The translations under genes and the position numbers were made by a program. A stretch of 64,000 bases of DNA from positions 682,001 to 746,000 of the forward strand of contig NZ_CP138332.1 of assembly GCF_033955345.1 (NCBI RefSeq), given 5' to 3'. The notes under the pieces are model-generated. The model saw only the letters and a program-made list of their open reading frames with translations. It did not search any database and was not told the DNA's origin. Shown here one piece after another: positions 19,181 to 28,257 of this stretch (positions are counted from its first letter, which is position 1; the number at the start of each line of letters is the position of its first letter). Source of the stretch: Sphingobacterium bambusae (lineage in GTDB: Bacteria; Bacteroidota; Bacteroidia; Sphingobacteriales; Sphingobacteriaceae).

Positions 19181-22100
19181 TTAAAATGAAGCTTGCAATG
19201 AAAATGAAAAATTACGTGCAAATGGATAACTTAAACCACGCTCGATCTGTATCGATGATATACGCAATAATTCATTCGTATAAAATGTTCCCCTCAACTG
19301 ATCTAAACCAATTTTTTTCAAAAACTCTCTATTCTGAACAGCATAGCCTATATTAACAGATGAAAAATACAGCTCATTATTGTCCTGAAGAAATCTTGTT
19401 GTTGGTCTTGTCGTCCAAGGATCCATATTTGTACTGCCGACATTTGGTTTTCTATAAATAGCATTGTCACCTATTTGAGACCATGCATCCAAAATACGCA
19501 AATCAAGGTTTGAACGACCATCGATATCCTCTACACGCTGTGGGATAGTAGAGTTGTATAGTTGTCCTCCAAATCGGAATGTACAAGTCAAGGACATTGT
19601 AAATCCCTTGTAACCGCCATTAACATTAAAATTACCATTCAATTTTGGTTCCGTATCACCTACGACAACCTGATCTCTAGCCGACCAGGTAAAAGTCTGA
19701 TTACCGTCAGCTGTTAAGTAGATTTCCTGTCCAGTTACGGGATCAATACCCAAAGATCTTACTGCCCATATAGGTGTCAAAGACTGCCCCTCAACGTACT
19801 TCACAGTAGGCTTAATTAGCCCTGTCCCTTGGGCTGCTAGTCTATCCTGTTCATCATTGTAACTTCTAAAAGCATTGGATAATTTATGTAACCAGTTTTT
19901 GTTTTTGGAAGCAGCAACAGCAAAATTCAAATAAGATCTTGTAGCAGCATCGTTAAACGCCTGGTACCTGACGGAGAATTCTTGTCCTTGATTGATAGAG
20001 CCGCCTAAATTTATACGATAGGTACTTGCTCCGATAGAAGGCGGTGCAGTGACTTCTTGCAATAAATTGGTCGTCACACGCTGATATAAATCATAACGCA
20101 ACATCAACTTACTCTTGAAAATAGTTACATCTGCTCCAAAATTATAAGTTGTTTGTCTTTGCCACTGCAAGTCAGGATTAGGAATACCTAGCAGTGTAAC
20201 ACCTTTTTTGCCGTTATAAACTATACTTCTGTAATTATATGTAGCAGCAGTCAAAAATGAACTCGCATTCTGAGATCCTGTAGAACCAATTGAACCACGT
20301 AATCTCAATTGCTGAAAGATATTTAAATTTTTGACAAACGGTTCATTATGTAAATTCCATCCAGTACCCAGGGACCAGAAACCTTCCCAGCGACTATTGC
20401 TACCGTAAAGCGATGAGGCGCTTGTACGGTATGAACCGTCAAACAGAAATCGGTTGTCATAAGCATAATTGGTCATAGCCATTATACCTAGTGTCCTGCT
20501 AAGACCATCGCTACCCGAGGGCGAAGAACCTCGTTGATAATTTGCACCTAAAGAGATATCAGCAGCATCATTACTGGCAAACCCTTCTGCCGCAATCAAG
20601 GTAGAACTATTTTTATTCTCGTTGATATTGAATGTAATGTTACTCATCACAAAATGCTTACCTGCTGTTACCGAATAGTCTGCACCAACGTTACTCTCAA
20701 AAGATTGATTACCACCTAAAGATCTTGTCCATAGACCACGATACTCATCCGTTCCATCGGCTACCGTATAATTTATATAATCCGTATGTCCAGGAGGGGT
20801 GAATTTATTTTGTTCTTCTTTTTGATACATATACTGTAATCCACCTTTTAACCTCAGGTTATTCAATACTCTCCATTCAGCATAAAAATTTTCTATCACC
20901 TCCTGATATTTACTGCCATTTACTCCGCCTAATTGCGCATTGTATAAAGGGTTATAGGTAGGGTTTAATCCTCCAGAACCGACAGATGTGGGATAATAGC
21001 CCAACAACATTTTCAACGCTCCTGTTTCGTTCGTTGCTGTCCAATATGGATTCAGTTTTACATAGTCAGAAAATTCTCCATAAGGAGAGTTTTTTGCATT
21101 ATTATGTGTAATTGTCAAGGCATTTGTAAATATTAAGTTTTTGTGCCGATATGATAAAGTAGAATTTCCGCTAAAGGTATTTCTCCCAGACTCTTTCATT
21201 GCTCCGGTAATCGTATTTTGCATCAGGTTCACACTGTAACGCACATAGTCATCACCACCGTCTATGATAACGGAATGACGTTGCCCAATCCCAACTTGCA
21301 AAGGTTTAGACAACCAGTACGTATCCACACCTTTCATATAAACGTCTTGATAAAGTTGATTGTAAAGATTCTGACGCATTGTATTCAATTCTGGATTAAC
21401 AGAATAATACATGTTATGATTCTTCTCCCAATCCAGTTTTTGTTGGGCATTCATCAGATTGTATCCCGTCAAATCAGGAGCTTCTATATTTAAATTGCCA
21501 TTGTAGCTTAAACGCAGTTTACCACTAGCTGGAGGGATTGTCTCAATAACCACGACACCATTACCGGCTTTAGCACCATAAATAGCCGCTGCGGCAGCAT
21601 CCTTTAATAAGGTCACCGATTTCACTCTATTCATATCCAGATCATAGACCCGCTGTAATGTTGTTTCAAAACCATCCAATATAAAAAGTGGCTGGTTTGG
21701 ATTACCGGTGTATGTTCCTGTCAAATCAGGCATGCTGGATTTACCCCGAAGGTTAATCTCTGGTAGTTGATTTGGATTGGACCCCATATCTAAATTGTCG
21801 GCAAAACGAAATGATGGATCAATATTTTTAATGCTCTGCAGGACATTCATGTTACCGCCATTGAATAACTGTTCTTTTGTAATCGTTAATGCCGATCCCG
21901 TAAAACTTTCTGCTTTACGCGTAACTAGCCCAGTAACAACGACATCCTCTATCGCTATACTCTTTGTTTGCAGTTTCACATTATAAACAAACTTATTACC
22001 ATCGACATTAGTTTCAAAAGTTTCATAACCTACTTTTGAGAAAACAATGACATCTTCTATCTCAGCTTTGATCGAAAAAAAACCGTCTTCACTAGTTCCT

Positions 22101-22555
22101 ACCCCTGCTTGCTTATTTTTTTGAAAAGAAATACTGACTCCTGATATAGGCTTACCGCTGTCATCCATGACAACCCCTTTGATATCGATCAGACTTTGTT
22201 TTGTGCTCTCTTTTTCATTTTTTTTACGACGTATCACGACGGCTTCGTCTATAAACTCATAATACAGATTCGTTTTCTCCAATGAGCGATCTAATACATC
22301 CTTGTAAGAAACATCTTGGACTTCGATAGAAATTTTACTTTGATCTACAAAGTATTTTTCGTCATAAAGGATAGAGATTCCGGTTTGTCGGGACACCTGC
22401 TTCAGCACATGCTGAATCGGTACATTTCTCATGTTTAAGGTAACATTCTGAGCCTTAACACTCCATGCTCCCATCAATCCTATAAATAACAAGATTGTTT
22501 TAAATAGATTTGTTTTTTTAATAGCAACTTTCTCTAGTTGTTGTTCAAAATTCAT
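19181..22555 (-). CDS. SusC/RagA family TonB-linked outer-membrane transporter with STN domain
   Basis: A 1124-residue protein with a signal peptide ending near VKAQN and an STN (secretin/TonB N-terminal) domain at about 40-110 (PIQHVLKQVSRQTGISILYD). A carboxypeptidase-regulatory-like domain follows (GVVMDDSGKPISGVSISF), then a plug (LFILDGFETT, IYGAKAGNGVVVIE) and a 22-strand barrel ending in aromatic SFSLQASF. The STN domain marks a transducer that signals through a FecR anti-sigma factor, and one is encoded just upstream. Its job is TonB-driven import of a ligand held by the SusD lid. Confidence 0.95.
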   Translation of the reverse strand: MNFEQQLEKVAIKKTNLFKTILLFIGLMGAWSVKAQNVTLNMRNVPIQHVLKQVSRQTGISILYDEKYFVDQSKISIEVQDVSYKDVLDRSLEKTNLYYEFIDEAVVIRRKKNEKESTKQSLIDIKGVVMDDSGKPISGVSISFQKNKQAGVGTSEDGFFSIKAEIEDVIVFSKVGYETFETNVDGNKFVYNVKLQTKSIAIEDVVVTGLVTRKAESFTGSALTITKEQLFNGGNMNVLQSIKNIDPSFRFADNLDMGSNPNQLPEINLRGKSSMPDLTGTYTGNPNQPLFILDGFETTLQRVYDLDMNRVKSVTLLKDAAAAAIYGAKAGNGVVVIETIPPASGKLRLSYNGNLNIEAPDLTGYNLMNAQQKLDWEKNHNMYYSVNPELNTMRQNLYNQLYQDVYMKGVDTYWLSKPLQVGIGQRHSVIIDGGDDYVRYSVNLMQNTITGAMKESGRNTFSGNSTLSYRHKNLIFTNALTITHNNAKNSPYGEFSDYVKLNPYWTATNETGALKMLLGYYPTSVGSGGLNPTYNPLYNAQLGGVNGSKYQEVIENFYAEWRVLNNLRLKGGLQYMYQKEEQNKFTPPGHTDYINYTVADGTDEYRGLWTRSLGGNQSFESNVGADYSVTAGKHFVMSNITFNINENKNSSTLIAAEGFASNDAADISLGANYQRGSSPSGSDGLSRTLGIMAMTNYAYDNRFLFDGSYRTSASSLYGSNSRWEGFWSLGTGWNLHNEPFVKNLNIFQQLRLRGSIGSTGSQNASSFLTAATYNYRSIVYNGKKGVTLLGIPNPDLQWQRQTTYNFGADVTIFKSKLMLRYDLYQRVTTNLLQEVTAPPSIGASTYRINLGGSINQGQEFSVRYQAFNDAATRSYLNFAVAASKNKNWLHKLSNAFRSYNDEQDRLAAQGTGLIKPTVKYVEGQSLTPIWAVRSLGIDPVTGQEIYLTADGNQTFTWSARDQVVVGDTEPKLNGNFNVNGGYKGFTMSLTCTFRFGGQLYNSTIPQRVEDIDGRSNLDLRILDAWSQIGDNAIYRKPNVGSTNMDPWTTRPTTRFLQDNNELYFSSVNIGYAVQNREFLKKIGLDQLRGTFYTNELLRISSIQIERGLSYPFARNFSFSLQASF

Positions 22556-22612
22556 AATTTTAAAAGGTTTTTTGTCTTAAAACACACATAATATCGTGTG
22601 ATAATTACCAAC

Positions 22613-22641
22613 GTTGGGAGTTGCCGCAAACAACTTCCAAC
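22613..22641. repeat. Hairpin between FecR and SusC genes, locus A
   Basis: GTTGGGAGTTG (22613-22623) pairs with CAACTTCCAAC (22631-22641), 10 of 11 bases, around a seven-base loop. A hairpin sits in the equivalent gap of locus B (60214-60236). It may partly separate FecR from SusC transcription. Confidence 0.6.
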
Positions 22642-22747
22642 ATTTTTCATATCATCTTCTGTTGATTTTTATTTCTATAACTTTTTTCTCAATTACAGAC
22701 CTCCCTTTTTTAGATTAAAAATTGTTGGTTGGTTATCTTAAGTACTA

Positions 22748-23890
22748 CTACTGTATATTACTTGGCTTTGATACATATAGTACATTGTTTTTCATTCTAA
22801 AGTTTAGATCATTTTTTTCAAGAATCTGGAGTATTTTCCCCAAGTTCATGTTTTTGCTGATACGTCCGCCTAATTTCACATCTTTTACTTGTTCATCTAT
22901 GTCAATATCAACAGCATACCATCGTCCCAATTGTAGCATAATATCTTTTAAAGGCGTATTATCAAATTCAAAAAATCCTTCTTTCCAGGCAACATCTTGG
23001 TACACGTCTACATCTGTAGGTAACGGATCAAGAAGATTGGAAGTCAATAGGTGCTGTCCTGGTTTTACTAATTTAGTTTTGCCTTTATAACTAACCTCGA
23101 CAAGCCCTTCAACTAATGATGTCTTAACCCCATCACTATCCAAATAAGCTTGCACGTTGAAATGTGTCCCCAATACCCTGACTTCAGTATCTTTAGCGAA
23201 TACTTTAAATGGCTTTAATTTATTTTTTGCTACCTCAAAATAAGCTTCTCCTGTTAAATGTACGACCCGCTCACTTGATGTAAAATGAACAGGGATTTGA
23301 AGAGCAGAAGCGGAGTTTAACCACACAGATGTACCGTCTTCTAATCGAACCTCCAATTTGTTTCCCCCTGCTGTACGTATAGTATGGTATGATAAATTGT
23401 TATTCATATGATCATGGTTAGCTGAATATATCAACACACCATCTCGATAATAAATATTTACCCCTTCTTGAGAAAACAACTCTCCCTGGTGCGCATCGTC
23501 TAATACGATTGTGGATCCATCAGCAAGCTGGATGGCGCCAGCGGAAATACCCGGGGCAATATTAATCTGCTCAGCATAAATAACTTCATGTTGCCTTTTT
23601 AAATAAAATGCAGTTACAGCAAGACTAATAAATAGTACCGCAGCTGCTGCATAGCGAGTCCACATATATCTAATTTTTGGACGATAATCGCCATTAGACA
23701 GATTATTTTCTATTTTAGAAAATAATCGCTCCTTTGCAACATCAAACTCTTCGTTCTTCCATGAAAGAGTTTCGTCATCATCTTCATTATACCAATTGTC
23801 GAGCTCAATTTGTTCTTGCTCTGTAATGGTTCCCAACAAATATTTATTTGTTAGGTCTTTAATGCGCTCTGATTCTATACTCATCGTCAA
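22748..23890 (-). CDS. FecR family anti-sigma factor
   Basis: A 380-residue inner-membrane protein. It has a cytoplasmic N-terminal sigma-binding part (LTNKYLLGTITEQEQIEL), one membrane helix (AAAVLFISLAVTAFYL), a periplasmic FecR domain (LEDGTSVWLNSASALQIP, LTGEAYFEV) and a C-terminal DUF4974 (LKDIMLQLGRWYAVDIDI) that contacts the STN domain of the transporter. It should hold the adjacent ECF sigma factor inactive until SusC binds ligand. The sigma gene is divergent, 130 bases away, whereas in locus B it is collinear. Confidence 0.92.
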   Translation of the reverse strand: MTMSIESERIKDLTNKYLLGTITEQEQIELDNWYNEDDDETLSWKNEEFDVAKERLFSKIENNLSNGDYRPKIRYMWTRYAAAAVLFISLAVTAFYLKRQHEVIYAEQINIAPGISAGAIQLADGSTIVLDDAHQGELFSQEGVNIYYRDGVLIYSANHDHMNNNLSYHTIRTAGGNKLEVRLEDGTSVWLNSASALQIPVHFTSSERVVHLTGEAYFEVAKNKLKPFKVFAKDTEVRVLGTHFNVQAYLDSDGVKTSLVEGLVEVSYKGKTKLVKPGQHLLTSNLLDPLPTDVDVYQDVAWKEGFFEFDNTPLKDIMLQLGRWYAVDIDIDEQVKDVKLGGRISKNMNLGKILQILEKNDLNFRMKNNVLYVSKPSNIQ

Positions 23891-24022
23891 AATTTTGGCT
23901 ATTTAACTATATAGCGTACAGATCACGGCAAATCCCCTAGTAGGTTGTTGAAATATTTTGCATTTTTCTAAAGCAGAGCACATAAACATTGCAATAATTG
24001 CAACAAAAGCAAAAAATCACTA

Positions 24023-24676
24023 ATGAGATTTTATAATAGTTTAAAGAAAATATGTCTTAAATATAAATTTTATGTAAGTTTGCATTATCTAGTGGTATCA
24101 AACAATATGCACATAGGAGATAATTTAACGGATGAAGAACTCTTTTCGCTACTTAGCCAGCACGAAGAACATCGTGCTTTTCGGCTATTATACCTGCGTT
24201 ATTGGGATAGGTTACTGGCTCTAGCGTATAAAAAATTACAAGATACTGAAGAAGCGGAAGAAGTCGTGCAGGAAGTATTTACGAACCTATGGAGAAGAAG
24301 AAAATCGACAAAACTTAAACATACATTCAATACTTATATATCTGCATCTGTCAAATATGAGATTTTCTCTTGTTTTGCTAAAAGAAATAAGAAAAATCAA
24401 TTAACCGAATACATCCAAACGATCGGCTATTCTGTAAATTCTGTAGAACGATGGATTGACTACAAAGATGTTTTATCAACAATACAGAATACTGTTTCTA
24501 ACCTACCCGAGAAGTGTAGATTGGTTTTTCAATTAAGCAGAGAAGAAGGGTATACACAGCAAGAAATCGCCAAAGAATTAGAGATATCTACAAAAACAGT
24601 AGAAAGCCATATGACTAAAGCATTAAAGGCAATACGTATTTCACTTCATCTCCTAATACTTCTTTGTTTAGTGTGA
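24023..24676 (+). CDS. ECF-type RNA polymerase sigma-70 factor
   Basis: 217 codons from the first ATG. A start at MHIGDNLTDEELF (24107) fits better, since the first 28 residues are atypical. Region 2 reads AFRLLYLRYWDRLLALAYKKL with DTEEAEEVVQEVFTNLW. Region 4 reads LPEKCRLVFQLSREEGYTQQEIAKELEISTKTVESHM. It is the partner of the FecR at 22748-23890 and should drive the SusC operon. Orientation is divergent from FecR, unlike the usual sigma-then-FecR order. An IS481 element begins about 20 bases after its stop. Confidence 0.92.
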   Translation: MRFYNSLKKICLKYKFYVSLHYLVVSNNMHIGDNLTDEELFSLLSQHEEHRAFRLLYLRYWDRLLALAYKKLQDTEEAEEVVQEVFTNLWRRRKSTKLKHTFNTYISASVKYEIFSCFAKRNKKNQLTEYIQTIGYSVNSVERWIDYKDVLSTIQNTVSNLPEKCRLVFQLSREEGYTQQEIAKELEISTKTVESHMTKALKAIRISLHLLILLCLV

Positions 24677-24696
24677 CTTAAGTTGAAGTAGTCAAG

Positions 24697-25919
24697 ACTT
24701 AATCTGACAGTTGCAATAAATTCACAACTGAAAAATAGATTAGAGTTATGACAACACAAGAAAAAATCATCAAGAACAAACTGGGTGTTTTAGAGCTTGC
24801 CCAGCACTTAGGGAATGTATCAAGAGCCTGTAAAGTAATGGGCTATTCCAGAGACAGTTTTTATCGGTTCAAAGAATTGTATGATCAAGGAGGCGAGCTT
24901 GCACTTCAAGAACCTTCTAGAAGAAAGCCCATATTAAAGAACCAAGTAGAAGAGCATATTGAAAAAGCTGTTGTCGATCTAGCGATAGACCAGCCTGCTT
25001 TAGGTCAGTTACGTGTTTCTAATGAACTGAAAAAGCAAGGTATATTAATATCTCCTAGAGGGGTTAGGAGTATATGGATGAGGCATGATCTGCAGACCTT
25101 CAAGCTCAGATTAAAAGCCTTAGAGGCAAAGTCTGCTCAGGAAGGTATTGTTTTAACGGAAGCTCAGCTTGTAGCGCTGGAAAGAGCTATAGAAGAGGAA
25201 AAAGGCACACGGCGCGATAGAAATTCATCATCCCGGATATCTAGTCGCTCAGGATACATACGACGTCGGGAATATTAAGGGAGTTGGGCATATATATCAA
25301 CAGACTTTCATTGATACATATTCTAAAGTCGCTTTTATAAAGCTGTACGATCGTAAGAATGCATTAGTTGCCGCAGATATGCTCAATGATCAGTTAGTCC
25401 CATTTTTCGAACAACATGACTTAGGATTTTTAAGAATACTAACCGATCGAGGAACAGAATACTGCGGGGTAAGAGACCAGCATGAATATCAGCTCTATTT
25501 AGCCATCGAAGATATAGATCACACGACAACAAAAGCAAAAAGCCCTCAAACAAATGGTATTTGCGAACGTTTCCATCGTACTATTCAGGATGAGTTTTAT
25601 GCCGTTGCATTCAGAAAGAAAGTATACCGAAGCATTCAGGAACTCCAAAACGACCTTGATCGTTGGATGGAATTAATATAATCAGGATTGTACCCATACT
25701 GGAAAGTATTGTTTTGGAAAGACACCTATGCAGACCTTCACTGATACAATTAATTTGGCAAAAGAAAAGATGCTGGAGACACTAAAAGAATATCCACTCG
25801 TTACTTATCCGGTGCAAGAAAATAAGCAACAAGTTGAATCTATAGATTTTGCGGAAACATTACTATATTCAAATAGGTAATCTGATATTTTTTAAAAACA
25901 ACCAACTGTCAGATCAAGT
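24697..25919 (+). mobile_element. IS481-like insertion sequence
   Basis: The ends are given by a 17-bp imperfect inverted repeat: ACTTAATCTGACAGTTG at 24697-24713 and CAACTGTCAGATCAAGT at 25903-25919, 16 of 17 complementary. The interior holds one transposase gene. The exact outer limit and target duplication were not resolved; the right side may reach 25934, since a second copy of this end (27223-27294) matches as far as GTGGCTATTACAGC. Confidence 0.75.
24748..25880 (+). pseudogene. IS481-family transposase, frameshifted twice
   Basis: The first part, 24748 to about 25205, is an HTH domain ([20 protein letters not shown]) with a start of the linker ([18 protein letters not shown]). A shift near 25205 moves the sense into another frame, which reads [20 protein letters not shown], then the integrase core with LTDRGTEYCG and SPQTNGICERFHRTIQDEF. 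Near 25675 the frame shifts again, after DLDRWME; reading in the restored frame gives THTGKYCFGKTPMQTF and ends at the TAA at 25878-25880. The catalytic DDE core seems present but split, so the element should be inactive without recoding. Confidence 0.8.
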
Positions 25920-25934
25920 AGTGGCTATTACAGC
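25861..25934 (+). repeat. IS481 right end, copy 1
   Basis: These 74 bases, from TACTATATTC to CTATTACAGC, include the end of the transposase gene and the right inverted repeat. They match 27223-27294 at most positions. The two copies flank the IS256 element. Confidence 0.75.
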
Positions 25935-25975
25935 TTATTGCAAAGCTGACACTATTCTTTCCAGAAACAAAATCG

Positions 25976-27158
25976 CTAATTTCTGAGCCGTAGTCCCCAA
26001 TTGGCCAGTGGCATCGTCCATTTTTTCTTGATGTTTTTATGTGCTAAATAGACCAGTTTCAATAAAGCCATATCTGAGGTGAAGGCACTTTTGGTTCTAG
26101 TTACCTTACGTACCTGACGATCGAATCCTTCGATCGTACTGGTGGTGTAGATCAATTTTAGGATGAATTTATCGTATCGGTTATAGGTGGTCAGACGATC
26201 CCAGTTACGCCGACAGGAGTCGATGACCACCGGATACTTTTCGCCCCATTTATCCTGAAGTTCATCCATCCGCAGTCCGGCAAGATCCAATGTATCGGCT
26301 CGGTACACTGGTTTTAGGTCGTTCATAAATTACTTCTGGTCCTTACTGGCCACATACTTTAAGCTATTACGGATCTGCTGCAAGACGCAGGTCTGCACTT
26401 CGGTGTCGGGAAAAATACTTTGTATCGCCTCTGAAAAGCCTTTTAGATTATCGATACATGCTATTAAGATATCCTCCACACCCCGGTTCTGTAAATCGGT
26501 CAGTACGCTCAGCCAAAAGTTAGCACCCTCATTTTCCGAGAGATACATTCCCAGTAAATTCTTGTACCTATTTCGATCAATGCCAAGGATATTGTATACT
26601 GCCCGAGAAACAAAACGATGATCTTCTTTTACCTTGTAGTGCATAGCATCCATCCACACAATCGTACAAAGAGAATCCAAGCTTCTTGATTGCCATTCCT
26701 TGATCTCAGGAATGATCTATCGGTAATGGAAGAAAGTGTACTGTGGCTGATGTCAGTGTCGTACATTTCCTTGATGTGGTTCGAAATACCACGTAAGCTC
26801 ATACCAAGACCATACATGCCTAAAATCTTTTTCTCCAGGCTCTCAGCTAAAATAGTCTCACGTTTCTTAACAAGCTGGGGCTCGAAGGTAGATCGACGAT
26901 CACGAGGTGTTTCGATATCGATCGTACCCTCCGAAGTTCGGATCTCTTACTGGGCTTGCCGTTACGCCGATTACCACCGGAGCGTTGGGCCTCATCCATA
27001 TGGCTCTCCATCTCAGCTTCTAAGGCTGCTTCTAAAAACTTTTTCATTAATGGAGCAAAAACTCCGTTCTTACCATAAAGTGATTCTCCGCTGCGTCACT
27101 GCTCCAGAGCTTTGTCCTTCATGGACTCAAAATCAAAATCGTTTTCTTTAATACTCAT
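25976..27158 (-). pseudogene. IS256-family transposase, full-length but broken copy
   Basis: The minus-strand start at 27158 reads MSIKENDFDFESMKDKALEQ, then a TGA, RSGESLYGKNGVFAPLMKKF, and later ILGMYGLGMSLRGISNHIKE. Further on it repeats the catalytic segments of the remnant at 8340-9101 (IVWMDAMHYKVKE, ACIDNLKGFSE). Defects seen: the TGA after ALEQ, a short deletion near 26945, a one-base deletion near 26713 (GATAGATC where the other copy has GATAAGATC), and a TAA at 26330-26332. It is inverted relative to the 8.3-9.1 kb copy. Confidence 0.85.
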
Positions 27159-27222
27159 AATTACTATCTCAAAAATAATATTTCTATTTATTATCCTTGA
27201 CACAGTTTATTCTACAGTCTCA

Positions 27223-27294
27223 TACTATATTCGAATAGGCAATCTGACAATTTAAAAACAACCAACTGTCAGATGAAGTAGTGGCTATTACAGC
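27223..27294 (+). repeat. IS481 right end, copy 2 (isolated)
   Basis: A 72-base near copy of 25861-25934, including the right inverted repeat (CAACTGTCAGATGAAGT). There is no transposase beside it. It is all that remains of another IS481 copy, cut by the IS256 insertion or a deletion. Confidence 0.75.
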
Positions 27295-27426
27295 GTAGAT
27301 CCTATTTTAACTAAATTAGTTACCACCTATTTGTTGGATTAATTGTTGGACTAACCTAGCTTCGTACTTAATAACCTCGTCATCCCTCAGGTTTAGATAC
27401 CTATTAATGTTGATATAGTTTAAATA

Positions 27427-27745
27427 CTAATATTGCAACAACTCATTACCCTTTATTAATCTACATCTACGCAACTGAACCTGTATAGCCCACTCATTTT
27501 CATTAAAATAAGAAACTTTTCCCTCAAGCTCTACTTCTATTAATTCATATATCATAGTAGTTCGTTCCATAAAAAATTCGATAGATTTCCTTTTTACTTT
27601 CGAAATACTGGTAGATTTTAGATCTAGAACAACCCACCTTATTTTGAAGTTCTTTGAATAAAAAGTCAACCTTACCACTAAATAGAAACAAATCTTTGGC
27701 TTTATTTATTAAAGACAGGACAAAAGCAGATTCCTCTGACATCAC
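27427..27745 (-). pseudogene. TetR-like N-terminal fragment, probable frameshift
   Basis: The minus-strand frame from 27745 reads MMSEESAFVLSLINKA, then a region ending CSRSKIYQYFESKKEIYRIF that resembles a TetR helix-turn-helix (the recognition helix SRSKIYQYF followed by SKKE). It stops at 27545. In the next frame, after a run of six T, a protein-like stretch goes on (MIYELIEVELEGKVSYFNENEW) to 27427. Shifting by one base at the T-run joins both into about 105 residues, still much shorter than a normal TetR of about 190. The identification is uncertain. Confidence 0.35.
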
Positions 27746-27760
27746 ATATTTTTCTAGTAA

Positions 27761-28051
27761 TTAATTAGGAGTATATTCTGAGAAACTCAAATACTTAAAG
27801 CTAAACCCGAAAGAACTCATGAGCATCACCACTAGATTATCTACGCGTTCTAAAACTAAAAATTGCATTTTAAAAGAAGTATCTTCCATTTCTATCGCTT
27901 TAAGTTTAATATTGGGTATGTTGCTGTTTAATATCTCCAATACCCTATTTTTGTGTAAAACAGCCTTTTTACACACATTAAAATTCAACACATATTTCAT
28001 GTTAATCAGTTTTTTTAATTGACTCATACTTGCACTTCTAATAAAGTTCAA
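27761..28051 (-). CDS. Small hypothetical protein
   Basis: A 96-codon frame; MKYVLNFNVCKKAVLHKN (from 27997) is a likelier start than the first ATG. The protein is mixed alpha/beta and ends in SFSEYTPN. I do not recognise a family. It lies 15 bases upstream of the TetR-like fragment on the same strand, so the two could form a small operon. A chance frame cannot be excluded. Confidence 0.35.
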   Translation of the reverse strand: MNFIRSASMSQLKKLINMKYVLNFNVCKKAVLHKNRVLEILNSNIPNIKLKAIEMEDTSFKMQFLVLERVDNLVVMLMSSFGFSFKYLSFSEYTPN

Positions 28052-28059
28052 GATCGTAT

Positions 28060-28257
28060 ATAGGCAAAGCCTTGGAAGGTACCAACATCACTTATGGGAA
28101 TGAATTTGGACGCCTTTATTGATCAAATACACTCCAAATAAATTACGCTAATTCAAAGGTTTACAAAACTGTTAGAAACCGTTTTAACACGCTCTTACAA
28201 GAATTAAACAACGATTTTCGTTTTGATAACACACTCCCTTATTGTTTAGCAATTTTT
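28060..28257 (+). pseudogene. Remnant frame converging on tolC-like gene
   Basis: On the + strand a protein-like frame reads IGKALEGTNITYGNEFGRLY, a TGA, then NSKVYKTVRNRFNTLL and NNDFRFDNTLPYCLAIF, running into the 3-prime end of the TolC gene on the other strand. It has no plausible start and contains a stop, so it is at most a gene relic. I cannot name the family. Confidence 0.25.

Noticed and set aside
27427..28051. A complete TetR regulator operon
   Set aside because: Only an HTH-like piece and an unknown small frame are present; the total is too short, so I list them as low-confidence remnants.
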